Shown: one piece after another, positions 45,710 through 53,453 of the stretch
Position numbering within the stretch: the stretch's first letter is position 1
Layout of the letters: each line of letters starts with the position of its first letter
Source of the DNA: an uncultured bacterium
GTDB lineage: Bacteria; DUMJ01
Length of the DNA stretch: 64,000 nt
Direction: 5' to 3'
NCBI GenBank assembly: GCA_937958695.1
Contig: CALGNK010000002.1
Span: 1-64,000 of the forward strand
Position numbers and translations under genes: made by a program
Notes under the pieces: model-generated
What the model was told of the DNA's origin: nothing
What the model saw: the letters and a program-made list of their open reading frames with translations, nothing else
Database searches by the model: none

Positions 45710-47539
45710 ATGAGTAAAGTTTTATCTATTCTTTTAGTTTGCTTAATGATATTGGGAGTTTCCTTCTCCACAGTATCTGCACAGATAAGTATACCTAGGG
45801 AAGATACTGTCTATTGCATTGGAGCTATTTGGGGCCCACCTACAACTTGGAATCCCTATGCTCCTCAAGCTACTTGGGGTACTGATCCTTTTCTTTTTAT
45901 GCCACTATTCTATTACAGTAATGCTAAAGATGCCTGGCTTCCTGGCGTAGGAGAAACTTATAAGGTTGTGAATAAAACTACCCTTCAGGTGAAGATTAGG
46001 GATTTAGCTAAGTGGAGTGATGGAAAGCCTATCACCGCTGAAGATGTGGAGTTTACATTTAATACTACAAAGAAATTCGGCTTTGGTCCTGGAGCAGGAT
46101 GGTATGACTATATAGCTAGTGTCAAAGCGATAAGCGATAAGGTTGTGGAATTCAAGATAAGAACAGATAAACCCAACTATTTCTCATTTATGGGTTATTC
46201 TTTAGGGACAAGGGTTATGCCAAAACATGTCTATGAGGACTTAGAGAAGAAAGGGCAGAACATTAGAGATTGGGCAAATAATGACCCCGCAAAACAGGTA
46301 GTCTCCGGACCTTATAAATTATTCTTCCAAGATCCTAACAATGTTATATACGAAAGATTGGATAACTGGTGGGGTAAGGATGTATTTGGTTTACCTAAGC
46401 CTAAGTATATAGCGCATATAGTCTATAAGGATAATGCTAGTGCAAATCTTGCCTTTGAAAAAGGAGATGCAGATTGGGCAGGGACATTTATTCCTGAGGT
46501 GTATGCATTATGGGAAAAGAAAGGATTGCCTATTAGGACATGGTTTAAATCTAAGCCATACTATATGCCGGACGGTATAGGTTTCTTGTATATAAGCTAC
46601 CAGAATCCAATCCTTAAAGACCCTAATATTAGAAAGGCTATAGCTTATGCTATTCCTTATGCTGATATGCTTGAAAAGGCATACTTTAATTATGGCTCTC
46701 AGGCTCATCCTTCTATGGTTATTGACCTATTTGATGTCTATAAGCAGTGGATAGATTATACCTGGGCGAGAACTACATGGAAGTCCGAAGATGGGAGAAT
46801 TAAAACAAACCTTGATACTGCAAATAAGATTTTAGATACCGCAGGATACAAGAGAGGTAGAGATGGAATAAGGGTTACTAAAGACGGAAAACGTCTTGGG
46901 CCTTACACTATATCTGTTCCATACGGTTGGACTGACTGGATGATGATGTGCGAGATGATTGCTAAGAACCTTCAGACTATTGGAATAGATGTAAAAACAG
47001 AATTCCCAGATTATAGTGTATGGGCAGATAGGATGACAAAGGGAACATTTGATTTTATTATCTCTTGGAGTGCTGGACCTGGTTATGATCATCCATGGAA
47101 TGTCTATAGATTTGTCCTAGATCATAGATTGTCAAAACCTTTTGGAGAGGAGACTTGGGCTGGAGACTGGGTAAGATATAACAATCCAGAAGTTGCTACT
47201 ATACTTGATAAGGTAGCATCAACATTAAGCCCAGTAGAGAAGAAGTCCCTATATTCTAGGCTTCAGAGGATAGTTTATAGGGATTTACCGGCAATTCCAG
47301 TCTTTTATGCAGCCCACTGGTATACATTTAATGAGACTAGATGGGTTGGATGGCCCAGAGAGGAAAATCCTTGGTGGTATCCTCCATCGCCTTGGTCAGC
47401 TAACAATTTCCCAGTCCTCTTTGGTATAGCAAAGAAAGGAGAAACGCCAAAGGTTCCAACTTGGCTTGCAACTAGAGATAAGGGAGGATATCTGATTCCA
47501 ACCTCACAGATTTGGAATGACTTTATGAGAGCTAAATAG
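45710..47539 (+). CDS. ABC transporter solute-binding protein, family 5 (oligosaccharide type)
   Basis: A 609-residue SBP_bac_5 protein. The start is ATG 45710: TGGAGGTG is 7 bases upstream and a clean signal peptide follows (MSKVLSILLVCLMILGVSFS, cleavage near VSA-QI). An in-frame GTG at 45662 with AGGAGGG 4 bases upstream would give a 16-residue N-terminal extension. The mature N-terminus (YCIGAIWGPPTTWNPYAPQATWGTD) resembles binding proteins of thermophiles annotated as peptide but shown to bind oligosaccharides (cellobiose, xylo- and gluco-oligomers). No lipobox. First gene of a complete five-gene importer. Confidence 0.9.
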   Translation: MSKVLSILLVCLMILGVSFSTVSAQISIPREDTVYCIGAIWGPPTTWNPYAPQATWGTDPFLFMPLFYYSNAKDAWLPGVGETYKVVNKTTLQVKIRDLAKWSDGKPITAEDVEFTFNTTKKFGFGPGAGWYDYIASVKAISDKVVEFKIRTDKPNYFSFMGYSLGTRVMPKHVYEDLEKKGQNIRDWANNDPAKQVVSGPYKLFFQDPNNVIYERLDNWWGKDVFGLPKPKYIAHIVYKDNASANLAFEKGDADWAGTFIPEVYALWEKKGLPIRTWFKSKPYYMPDGIGFLYISYQNPILKDPNIRKAIAYAIPYADMLEKAYFNYGSQAHPSMVIDLFDVYKQWIDYTWARTTWKSEDGRIKTNLDTANKILDTAGYKRGRDGIRVTKDGKRLGPYTISVPYGWTDWMMMCEMIAKNLQTIGIDVKTEFPDYSVWADRMTKGTFDFIISWSAGPGYDHPWNVYRFVLDHRLSKPFGEETWAGDWVRYNNPEVATILDKVASTLSPVEKKSLYSRLQRIVYRDLPAIPVFYAAHWYTFNETRWVGWPREENPWWYPPSPWSANNFPVLFGIAKKGETPKVPTWLATRDKGGYLIPTSQIWNDFMRAK

Positions 47540-47553
47540 TAAGGAGGTGTGGT

Positions 47554-48585
47554 ATGAAGAGCTACGCACTTAAACCCTTCCTCAAATATATTAGTAGAAA
47601 ATTTATCTTCTTGCTAGTTACCTATTTTATTGCTATTACAATAGTCTTTATCCTTCCAAGAGCGATTCCAGGGAATCCACTTTCTACTCTTCTAAGACAG
47701 ATATTTCAGCAGGGCCAGGCAAATCCAGAACTAATCAGGAGTGTTCATAAGACACTTATGGAAGAATTCGGTTTGGGAAAGCCTTGGTATGAGCAGTATA
47801 TAGATTTTGTAACCCGGGCATTTAGAGGAGATTTTGGGACATCTATATCTTCTTATCCCAAGAAAACTCTAGAGTTGATAATACCTGTAATGCCTTGGAC
47901 ACTAATGCTCCTTATCCCATCTATTATTACCGCATGGATTATTGGAAATACATTGGGAGCTATTGCAGGTTACAAAAGAGGGTCTTTTACTGATAGATTT
48001 ACTTTGAACTTTTCTCTTATAGTTTCGCAGATACCATACTATTGGCTTGGAATGCTTCTCATCTTTACTCTTTCTGTAAAGTTACATATATTCCCCGGAC
48101 AGGGTGGATACTCTCAAGGTACAATCCCAACATTTACTCTCAAGTTTATTTTGGATATGCTTTATCATTATATACTTCCATTTCTATCGATCGTCATCTC
48201 TGCCTTAGGTGGATGGGCTATAGGGACGAGGGTATTAGTAATATACGAGCTGGATGCGGATTATGTAAATTTTGGAGAATTACTTGGTCTAAAGGAGAAG
48301 ACGGTATTTAGATATATATTTAGAAATTCCATACTTCCCCAAGTTACTGGATTGGCTCTAAGCTTAGGCGGAGCTTTAGGGGGAGCTCTAATAACTGAGA
48401 TTATTTTTAATTATCCAGGAACAGGATATTTACTCTTTAGGGCTTTGAGTACATTGGATTATCCTTTAATTCAAGGGATATTTATCATACTTATAGGTTC
48501 TATTTATCTAGCAAATTTCTTTGTTGATTTTCTTTATGCACTTATAGACCCAAGAATTAGACTAGGGCAAAGTGAGGGGAGCTAA
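47554..48585 (+). CDS. ABC transporter permease (DppB/OppB type)
   Basis: A 343-residue inner-membrane permease of the BPD_transp_1 family. The N-terminal helix and the PGNPLSTLLRQ segment are followed by an extracytoplasmic region and five further helices. The ATPase-contacting EAA loop is visible at YVNFGELLGLKEKTVFRYIFRNSILPQ. AGGAGGTG precedes the ATG, 14 bases after the binding-protein gene. Two bases separate it from the next permease. Confidence 0.92.
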   Translation: MKSYALKPFLKYISRKFIFLLVTYFIAITIVFILPRAIPGNPLSTLLRQIFQQGQANPELIRSVHKTLMEEFGLGKPWYEQYIDFVTRAFRGDFGTSISSYPKKTLELIIPVMPWTLMLLIPSIITAWIIGNTLGAIAGYKRGSFTDRFTLNFSLIVSQIPYYWLGMLLIFTLSVKLHIFPGQGGYSQGTIPTFTLKFILDMLYHYILPFLSIVISALGGWAIGTRVLVIYELDADYVNFGELLGLKEKTVFRYIFRNSILPQVTGLALSLGGALGGALITEIIFNYPGTGYLLFRALSTLDYPLIQGIFIILIGSIYLANFFVDFLYALIDPRIRLGQSEGS

Positions 48586-48587
48586 CT

Positions 48588-49430
48588 ATGTGGCTTGCAA
48601 TGTTTAAACCTCTGTTTAAGAGTAAAAAATTTTTGATTTCTATTTTAATATTTATATTTATAGTTCTTCTAGGATTAGTTGGTCCTATACTTTATCCTGT
48701 TGACCCTACAAGTTATGCTGGGCCATTCGAAAGGCCTCCATCTAGAGAATTTCCACTAGGAACTGATACCTATGGTGGAGATCTATTAGCTAAGGTTCTA
48801 AATGGGACGAAGACTTCTCTATATATTGGATTTCTCACTGCTGTAATCTCAATGAGTATAGGAATTATAATAGGACCTATATCTGCTATAAAGGGAGGAG
48901 TTGTTGACGAGATTCTGATGTCTTTTACCAATATCGTTTTGACTATTCCCAATATCCTTCTTGCTATACTGATAGCAACGTATCTTAAAGTGAGAAGTGC
49001 AGAGGTGATAGCATTTTTACTTGGAGCCTTAGGTTGGCCCTGGTTTGCAAGAGCGGTAAGATCTCAGCTTTTAAGTTTAATAAATAGAGAATATGTTAAG
49101 CTATCTAGAATGGCAGGCTATAATGACTTAAGGCTTGCCTTTGAGGATTTAATCCCAGGGATAGCTACCTATGCCTTTATGTCCTTTATACTCTTTATAA
49201 ATGGTGGTATTCTAGGAGAGGCAGGATTGAGCCTAATAGGATTAGGTCCTACAAAAGGTGTTTCACTCGGATTAGTCCTGCAGTGGGCGGTATTGATGGA
49301 AGCAGTAAGGAGGGGTATATGGTGGTGGTTTGTCCCTCCAGGAGTAATTATAGTAGCTCTAACATCTTCGCTTTTAATGATAACTACAGCAATGGATGAA
49401 GTCTTCAATCCTAGATTAAGGGAGAAATAA
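48588..49430 (+). CDS. ABC transporter permease (DppC/OppC type)
   Basis: A 280-residue second permease subunit. An N-terminal helix (ISILIFIFIVLLGLVGPILY) is followed by FPLGTDTYGGDLLAKVLNGTKTSLYIGF, the DppC signature, and an EAA loop at INREYVKLSRMAGYNDLRLAFEDLIPG. It pairs with the 47554 product to form the translocation pore. Two bases after the previous gene, one base before the ATPase gene. Confidence 0.92.
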   Translation: MWLAMFKPLFKSKKFLISILIFIFIVLLGLVGPILYPVDPTSYAGPFERPPSREFPLGTDTYGGDLLAKVLNGTKTSLYIGFLTAVISMSIGIIIGPISAIKGGVVDEILMSFTNIVLTIPNILLAILIATYLKVRSAEVIAFLLGALGWPWFARAVRSQLLSLINREYVKLSRMAGYNDLRLAFEDLIPGIATYAFMSFILFINGGILGEAGLSLIGLGPTKGVSLGLVLQWAVLMEAVRRGIWWWFVPPGVIIVALTSSLLMITTAMDEVFNPRLREK

Positions 49431-49431
49431 G

Positions 49432-50412
49432 ATGAATAGGCCAGTACTTCAGATAGAAAATGCTAGAGCGTATTATATTGTAGAGAATAACTATGTAAGA
49501 GCTATAGATGATATCTCTATTGTTATAAGAGAAGGTGAGGTAGTAGGGATTGTTGGAGAGAGCGGGTCTGGGAAAACTACCCTTTCCAATGTTATGCTTA
49601 TGAATATTAAAAGACCTTTAAGTCTTATAGATGGTAAAGTAAAACTATATTCTAATGGAAATGTTATTGAATTAAATAAATTATCAAGAGAAGAGTTGCA
49701 AAAGAATATATGGGGAAAGGAAACATCTATAATACCACAGTCTGCTATGAATGCGCTTATGCCTACAAAGAAGATAAAGGATTCTATATTAGATGTTATG
49801 AAGACACATTTTGAGGAGATTCATGAAAAGGAGATAATTGAGAAAGTTCAAGCTAGGTTTGAAGAGGTAGGAATTTCAAAGGATGTTATTTTTCGATATC
49901 CCTTTGAACTCTCTGGAGGTATGAAACAAAGGGCGGTTATAGCTATAGCAACATTACTAAATCCGAGATTTCTTATAGCAGATGAACCAACTTCCGCTCT
50001 AGATGTATCTACCCAAAAGATGGTTTTAAAGACGATACAAGATTTGAGAGAAAAAGAAATAGTAAAAAGTATTGCCTTTATTACTCATGATATAGCTACC
50101 GTAAGACAGATAGCGGAGACATTGGTGGTAATGTATGCTGGTAAGATTGTAGAGATAAGTTCTATAGAAGATATTATTAAAGAGCCATTACATCCTTATA
50201 CTAGGGGCTTACTCTTCTCTGTAGTAACCCCAGAACCAGAGGTTAAGAAAAGGGGCATATATTATATACCAGGGACTCCTCCTAATTTGATGTATCCACC
50301 TCCTGGATGTAGGTTTCATCCGAGATGCGAGTATAAACTAGATATCTGTGATAAAGAAGAACCAAAGCTAAAAGATGTAAATGGTAGAAAGGTTGCATGT
50401 TTTTTGTATTAA
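49432..50412 (+). CDS. ABC transporter ATPase (DppD/OppD type)
   Basis: A 326-residue ATPase. Walker A GESGSGKTT, signature LSGGMKQR, Walker B FLIADEPTSALD and the switch His in FITHD are all intact. The C-terminal oligopeptide/dipeptide region (YYIPGTPPNLMYPPPGCRFHPRCEYKLDICDKEEP) contains the CX5CX6C-type Cys cluster known to bind an iron-sulfur cluster in DppD-type ATPases. Works as a heterodimer with the next gene product. Confidence 0.93.
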   Translation: MNRPVLQIENARAYYIVENNYVRAIDDISIVIREGEVVGIVGESGSGKTTLSNVMLMNIKRPLSLIDGKVKLYSNGNVIELNKLSREELQKNIWGKETSIIPQSAMNALMPTKKIKDSILDVMKTHFEEIHEKEIIEKVQARFEEVGISKDVIFRYPFELSGGMKQRAVIAIATLLNPRFLIADEPTSALDVSTQKMVLKTIQDLREKEIVKSIAFITHDIATVRQIAETLVVMYAGKIVEISSIEDIIKEPLHPYTRGLLFSVVTPEPEVKKRGIYYIPGTPPNLMYPPPGCRFHPRCEYKLDICDKEEPKLKDVNGRKVACFLY

Positions 50413-50424
50413 GGAGAGAGTGCT

Positions 50425-51222
50425 ATGCCAATATTAACGGTCAATAATCTAACTAAGATATATGAGTCTGGAATGATAATAAGGAGATATATAGAGGCGG
50501 TCAAAAATGTCTCTTTTTCGATTGAGGAAGGTGAGATCGTTTCTCTTGTTGGAGAGAGTGGGTCTGGAAAAACAACTACCGCCAATATAATCTTGAGATT
50601 CCTTAAGCCTACGAGCGGTGAGGTTTTAGTAGATGGAAAAGATATATGGAAGGATATAAATACTTTTGAGGATCTAAAAGAATATAGAAGAAAAGTTCAT
50701 GCAGTTTTCCAGGATCCGTTTTCAAGTTATAATTCCTTTTATCCAGTTGATAGAGTCCTTTATCAAGCCTTAGAACTTTTAGATAAGAATCCAAGAACCC
50801 AAGAATCAAAGAGTCTAATGGAGGATGCTTTAATAAGAGTTGGATTAGAGCCCAAGCATATCCTTGGTAAATATCCGCATCAGCTTTCTGGTGGAGAGAA
50901 ACAAAGGTTAATGATAGCTAGGTGTTGGCTTATTAAACCTAAGCTTATTATAGCAGATGAACCTGTCTCGATGATAGATGCCTCAACTAGAGGGGGAATT
51001 ATAAAACTCTTTGAGAAGTTAAAAGAGGAAGAAAATACTTCTATCCTCTTTATAACTCACGATATGGGGCTTGCCTATTACATTTCTGATAAGATTCTTA
51101 TAATGTATTTAGGAGAGATTGTAGAGCAGGGGACACCCGATGAAATTATTTCCAGCCCTAGGCATGAATACACAAAGAATCTTATAGGAAGTATACCTAC
51201 TCTATATAGAAAATGGGAATAG
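50425..51222 (+). CDS. ABC transporter ATPase (DppF/OppF type)
   Basis: A 265-residue ATPase. Walker A GESGSGKTTT, signature LSGGEKQR and Walker B LIIADEPVSMID are intact. It ends soon after the core domain (about 265 residues) and lacks the Cys-rich C-terminal extension of the DppD-type partner, in keeping with shorter DppF versions. Last gene of the operon; a 327-base gap follows. Confidence 0.92.
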   Translation: MPILTVNNLTKIYESGMIIRRYIEAVKNVSFSIEEGEIVSLVGESGSGKTTTANIILRFLKPTSGEVLVDGKDIWKDINTFEDLKEYRRKVHAVFQDPFSSYNSFYPVDRVLYQALELLDKNPRTQESKSLMEDALIRVGLEPKHILGKYPHQLSGGEKQRLMIARCWLIKPKLIIADEPVSMIDASTRGGIIKLFEKLKEEENTSILFITHDMGLAYYISDKILIMYLGEIVEQGTPDEIISSPRHEYTKNLIGSIPTLYRKWE

Positions 51223-51329
51223 GATAACGTTTGGACCTTGTAATAGCTCAGTTAAAATCAATAAAGGGATAAGCTCTGCCTCTAATAATATATTCTTATT
51301 CCTCTGTTTAGGTATTATTAATCATCTTG

Positions 51330-51361
51330 ATGAGAGTTTTAAAATCTCATTAAGGTATAAT
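51330..51361 (+). promoter_or_regulatory. Palindrome overlapping a TATAAT promoter before transketolase
   Basis: ATGAGAGTTTTAAAATCTCAT (51330-51350, 21 bp; arms ATGAGA and TCTCAT around TTTTAAAA) lies immediately before TATAAT at 51356-51361. The palindrome would cover the -35 and spacer of this promoter, the usual place for a repressor. The -35 itself is poor. The repressor gene is not in the window. Confidence 0.4.
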
Positions 51362-51452
51362 GTCAATTATTGTCAGATCGGAGTAAAATGTAAAAAATTT
51401 TTGTTATATTGTTATTATTTCTCCAGCAAAATAAAATTGAGGAGGTCATAAT

Positions 51453-51541
51453 ATGAAAAAGGATCTAAGTAAAGAGTTCCTGTGTATAATAGTGGCAGGA
51501 CAGGATTCTTACGAGTTAGAGAAATATTAGAGGCTATGTAG
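51453..51541 (+). pseudogene. Probable gene remnant with strong RBS upstream of transketolase
   Basis: GAGGAGGT at about 51439-51446 precedes an ATG at 51453 that opens a 25-codon frame (MKKDLSKEFLCIIVAG...) ending at 51530. In the +2 frame, 51473-51541 encodes RVPVYNSGRTGFLRVREILEAM and a stop, which reads like the amphipathic C-terminal helix of an enzyme (I cannot name the family). Together they look like the two ends of a gene that lost its middle and its frame. Alternatively the 25-codon frame is a real leader peptide for transketolase, whose own ribosome binding site is poor. Confidence 0.35.
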
Positions 51542-51549
51542 GGATTGAG

Positions 51550-52392
51550 ATGGTTTCTGAAGAAACTATAAGAAGACTAGAAAAAATTGCATTAAAAATG
51601 AGATTGGATATACTCGAGATGGTGGGGGTAGGAAAAGCGGGGCATTTAGGTGGTTCTAGTTCCTGTGCAGATATTGTAGCTACTCTTTATTTTTACAAGA
51701 TGAGAATCGACCCTGATAACCCAAAGTCGGAGAATAGGGATAGATTTCTTTTAAGTAAAGGGCATGGGGCTTTGGCACAGTATTCAGCATTAGTTGAATT
51801 AGGATACATACCCAGAGAGGAAATGAAAAAAACAAAGACACTTGAAGGTATACTTCAGGGACATCCTGATATGAAGAAGACTCCTGGTATTGAAGCTAAT
51901 ACGGGTTCTTTAGGGCAGGGCCTATCAATAGCTGTAGGAATGGCTCTTGGATTAAGGTTAGACAAAAAAGATAGTAAGGTCTATGTAATTGTTGGAGATG
52001 GGGAGCTTGCAGAAGGACAGATATGGGAGACTATTATGTGTGCAAGCTATTATAAGCTCGATAATCTTGTAGCTATAGTTGATAACAATAGGCTACAGGC
52101 AACTGGACCTATAGAAGAAAGGTTAAACATATTTCCAATAGCTCCAAAATGGGAGGCCTTTGGTTGGTATGTAAGAGAGATCGATGGACATAATATAAAA
52201 GAGATAGTAGAGACTCTTGACGAGTTAGATAATATTTATGGAAAACCAAAGGTTATTATAGCTAAGACAATAAAAGGAAAGGGATTTTCATTTGCCGAGA
52301 ATAATCCTGCATTTCATAATATCCAGTTAACAGAAGAACAATACCTACAGGCTAAAAGAGAATTAGAAGAACAGATGGCGAGGTGGAGCTAA
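51550..52392 (+). CDS. Transketolase, N-terminal (TPP-binding) subunit
   Basis: A 280-residue half-transketolase. KAGHLGGSSSCADIVATLYF, LSKGHGALAQYSAL and EANTGSLGQGLSIAVGMALG are family motifs; the TPP/Mg site is GDGELAEGQIWE followed by DNNRLQATG. With the next gene it forms the split alpha2-beta2 transketolase common in thermophiles and archaea, moving two-carbon units in pentose metabolism. The TAA stop overlaps the ATG of the second subunit (TAATG). Preceded by a weak ribosome binding site. Confidence 0.93.
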   Translation: MVSEETIRRLEKIALKMRLDILEMVGVGKAGHLGGSSSCADIVATLYFYKMRIDPDNPKSENRDRFLLSKGHGALAQYSALVELGYIPREEMKKTKTLEGILQGHPDMKKTPGIEANTGSLGQGLSIAVGMALGLRLDKKDSKVYVIVGDGELAEGQIWETIMCASYYKLDNLVAIVDNNRLQATGPIEERLNIFPIAPKWEAFGWYVREIDGHNIKEIVETLDELDNIYGKPKVIIAKTIKGKGFSFAENNPAFHNIQLTEEQYLQAKRELEEQMARWS

Positions 52393-53330
52393 TGGTAGCA
52401 GAGAATCTTAGAGAAGCATATGGAAAAACATTAGTAGAATTAGGAGCTATATATAAGGATATAGTAGTATTGGATGCAGACCTTAGTAAATCTACAAGAA
52501 CTGTACTATTTCAAGAGGCCTACCCTGAAAGATTCTTTGAAATGAGTATTGCCGAACAGAACATGGTAAGTGTAGCAGCGGGGCTGGCTCTAGTTGGTAA
52601 AATTCCCTTTGTCCATTCATTTGCGGTATTTGCAACAGGTAGAACTTATGACCAAATAAGACAGTCTGTATGTATAGCAGGACTCAATGTCAAGATATGC
52701 GGATCAAGCTGTGGTTTATCCGACTTTGGTGATGGTGCAACTCATCAGTCGATAGAAGATGTTGCATTAATGAGGGTTCTTCCTAATATGGTGGTGTTGG
52801 TACCTGCTGATGCTAATGAAACAAAAAAGATGGTAAGGGCCATGGTAAAACACTATGGACCGATGTATATAAGGATAAATAGAAATGATCTACCTGTATA
52901 TACAAGCGAAGATGGCGAATATGAAATAGGTAAGCTTTATCAGCTGAAAGATGGAGAAGATATTACCATATTTGCAAACGGAGTAATGGTCTCTAAAGCT
53001 ATGAATGCGAGCGAAGTTTTAGAAAGAAAGGGTATATATACAAGAGTGGTAAATGTAAGTACAGTTAAGCCCTTGGAAAAGGAAGAGTTACTAAAGTATA
53101 TAAAGGGAGTAAAAGGGATAATAGTAGCAGAAGAGCATAGTATTATAGGAGGACTTGGAAGTACTATAGTAGAACAACTTAGTGATGTAAAACATCCTCC
53201 AGTTAAGTTTATAGGGATAAGAGATAAATTTGGTACCTCTGCTAGCAACTATGAAGAATTATTGGCGCATTATGGGTTGACCTCTGAGAGTATAGTAGAT
53301 ACTGCTATTAATCTATTAGATGGAGGATGA
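52392..53330 (+). CDS. Transketolase, C-terminal (pyrimidine-binding) subunit
   Basis: A 312-residue subunit. RFFEMSIAEQNMVSVAAGLALVGKIPFVHSFAVF contains the catalytic Glu that activates TPP and the PYR domain core; the C-terminal domain (TVKPLEKEELLKYI...VVAEEHSIIGGLGS) is transketolase_C. The start is ATG 52392, overlapping the previous stop, with GGTGGAG 3 bases upstream; the in-frame GTG at 52383 lies inside that site. The ATG of a broken sugar-isomerase gene follows one base after its stop. Confidence 0.93.
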   Translation: MVAENLREAYGKTLVELGAIYKDIVVLDADLSKSTRTVLFQEAYPERFFEMSIAEQNMVSVAAGLALVGKIPFVHSFAVFATGRTYDQIRQSVCIAGLNVKICGSSCGLSDFGDGATHQSIEDVALMRVLPNMVVLVPADANETKKMVRAMVKHYGPMYIRINRNDLPVYTSEDGEYEIGKLYQLKDGEDITIFANGVMVSKAMNASEVLERKGIYTRVVNVSTVKPLEKEELLKYIKGVKGIIVAEEHSIIGGLGSTIVEQLSDVKHPPVKFIGIRDKFGTSASNYEELLAHYGLTSESIVDTAINLLDGG

Positions 53331-53331
53331 T

Positions 53332-53453
53332 ATGCGATTTGGCTGTTGCGGGAATATGGTTGCAGTAGAGCCAGATAAGACATATCATATTCTAGTGACT
53401 TTTATAATGATGCATATAAGTCATTAAAACTTCTTAAAAAATACTTTGGCTAA
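53332..53453 (+). pseudogene. Internally deleted sugar isomerase/epimerase remnant
   Basis: The ATG at 53332 follows the transketolase stop by one base and encodes MRFGCCGNMVAVEPDKT, closely resembling the first strand of xylose-isomerase-like TIM-barrel sugar phosphate isomerases/epimerases (MKFGCCGSMV type). The frame then stops at 53425-53427 after 31 codons. In another frame, ISYSSDFYNDAYKSLKLLKKYFG ending at 53453 looks like the C-terminal helix of the same family. The roughly 250-residue middle is missing, so this is a decayed last gene of the transketolase operon. It runs into the convergent amidohydrolase gene. Confidence 0.6.

Larger units (their letters stand above)
51223..51549. 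other. 327-base regulatory region and gene remnant before transketolase
   Basis: This gap holds an 8-bp inverted repeat (TAATAATA 51283-51290 and TATTATTA 51313-51320), an operator-like palindrome with a TATAAT box (51330-51361), and a short remnant reading frame with a strong ribosome binding site (51453-51541). No tRNA or known riboswitch is apparent. Confidence 0.5.

Noticed and set aside
51241-51300. tRNA-like segment (AATAGCTCAGTT resembles a D-arm)
   Set aside because: No acceptor stem, anticodon arm or T-arm (GGTTCGA-type) follows at the needed spacing.
51283-51320. TAATAATA/TATTATTA inverted repeat as a terminator of the ABC operon
   Set aside because: The stem is entirely A-T, the loop is 22 bases and there is no T-run; chance is likely at this base composition.
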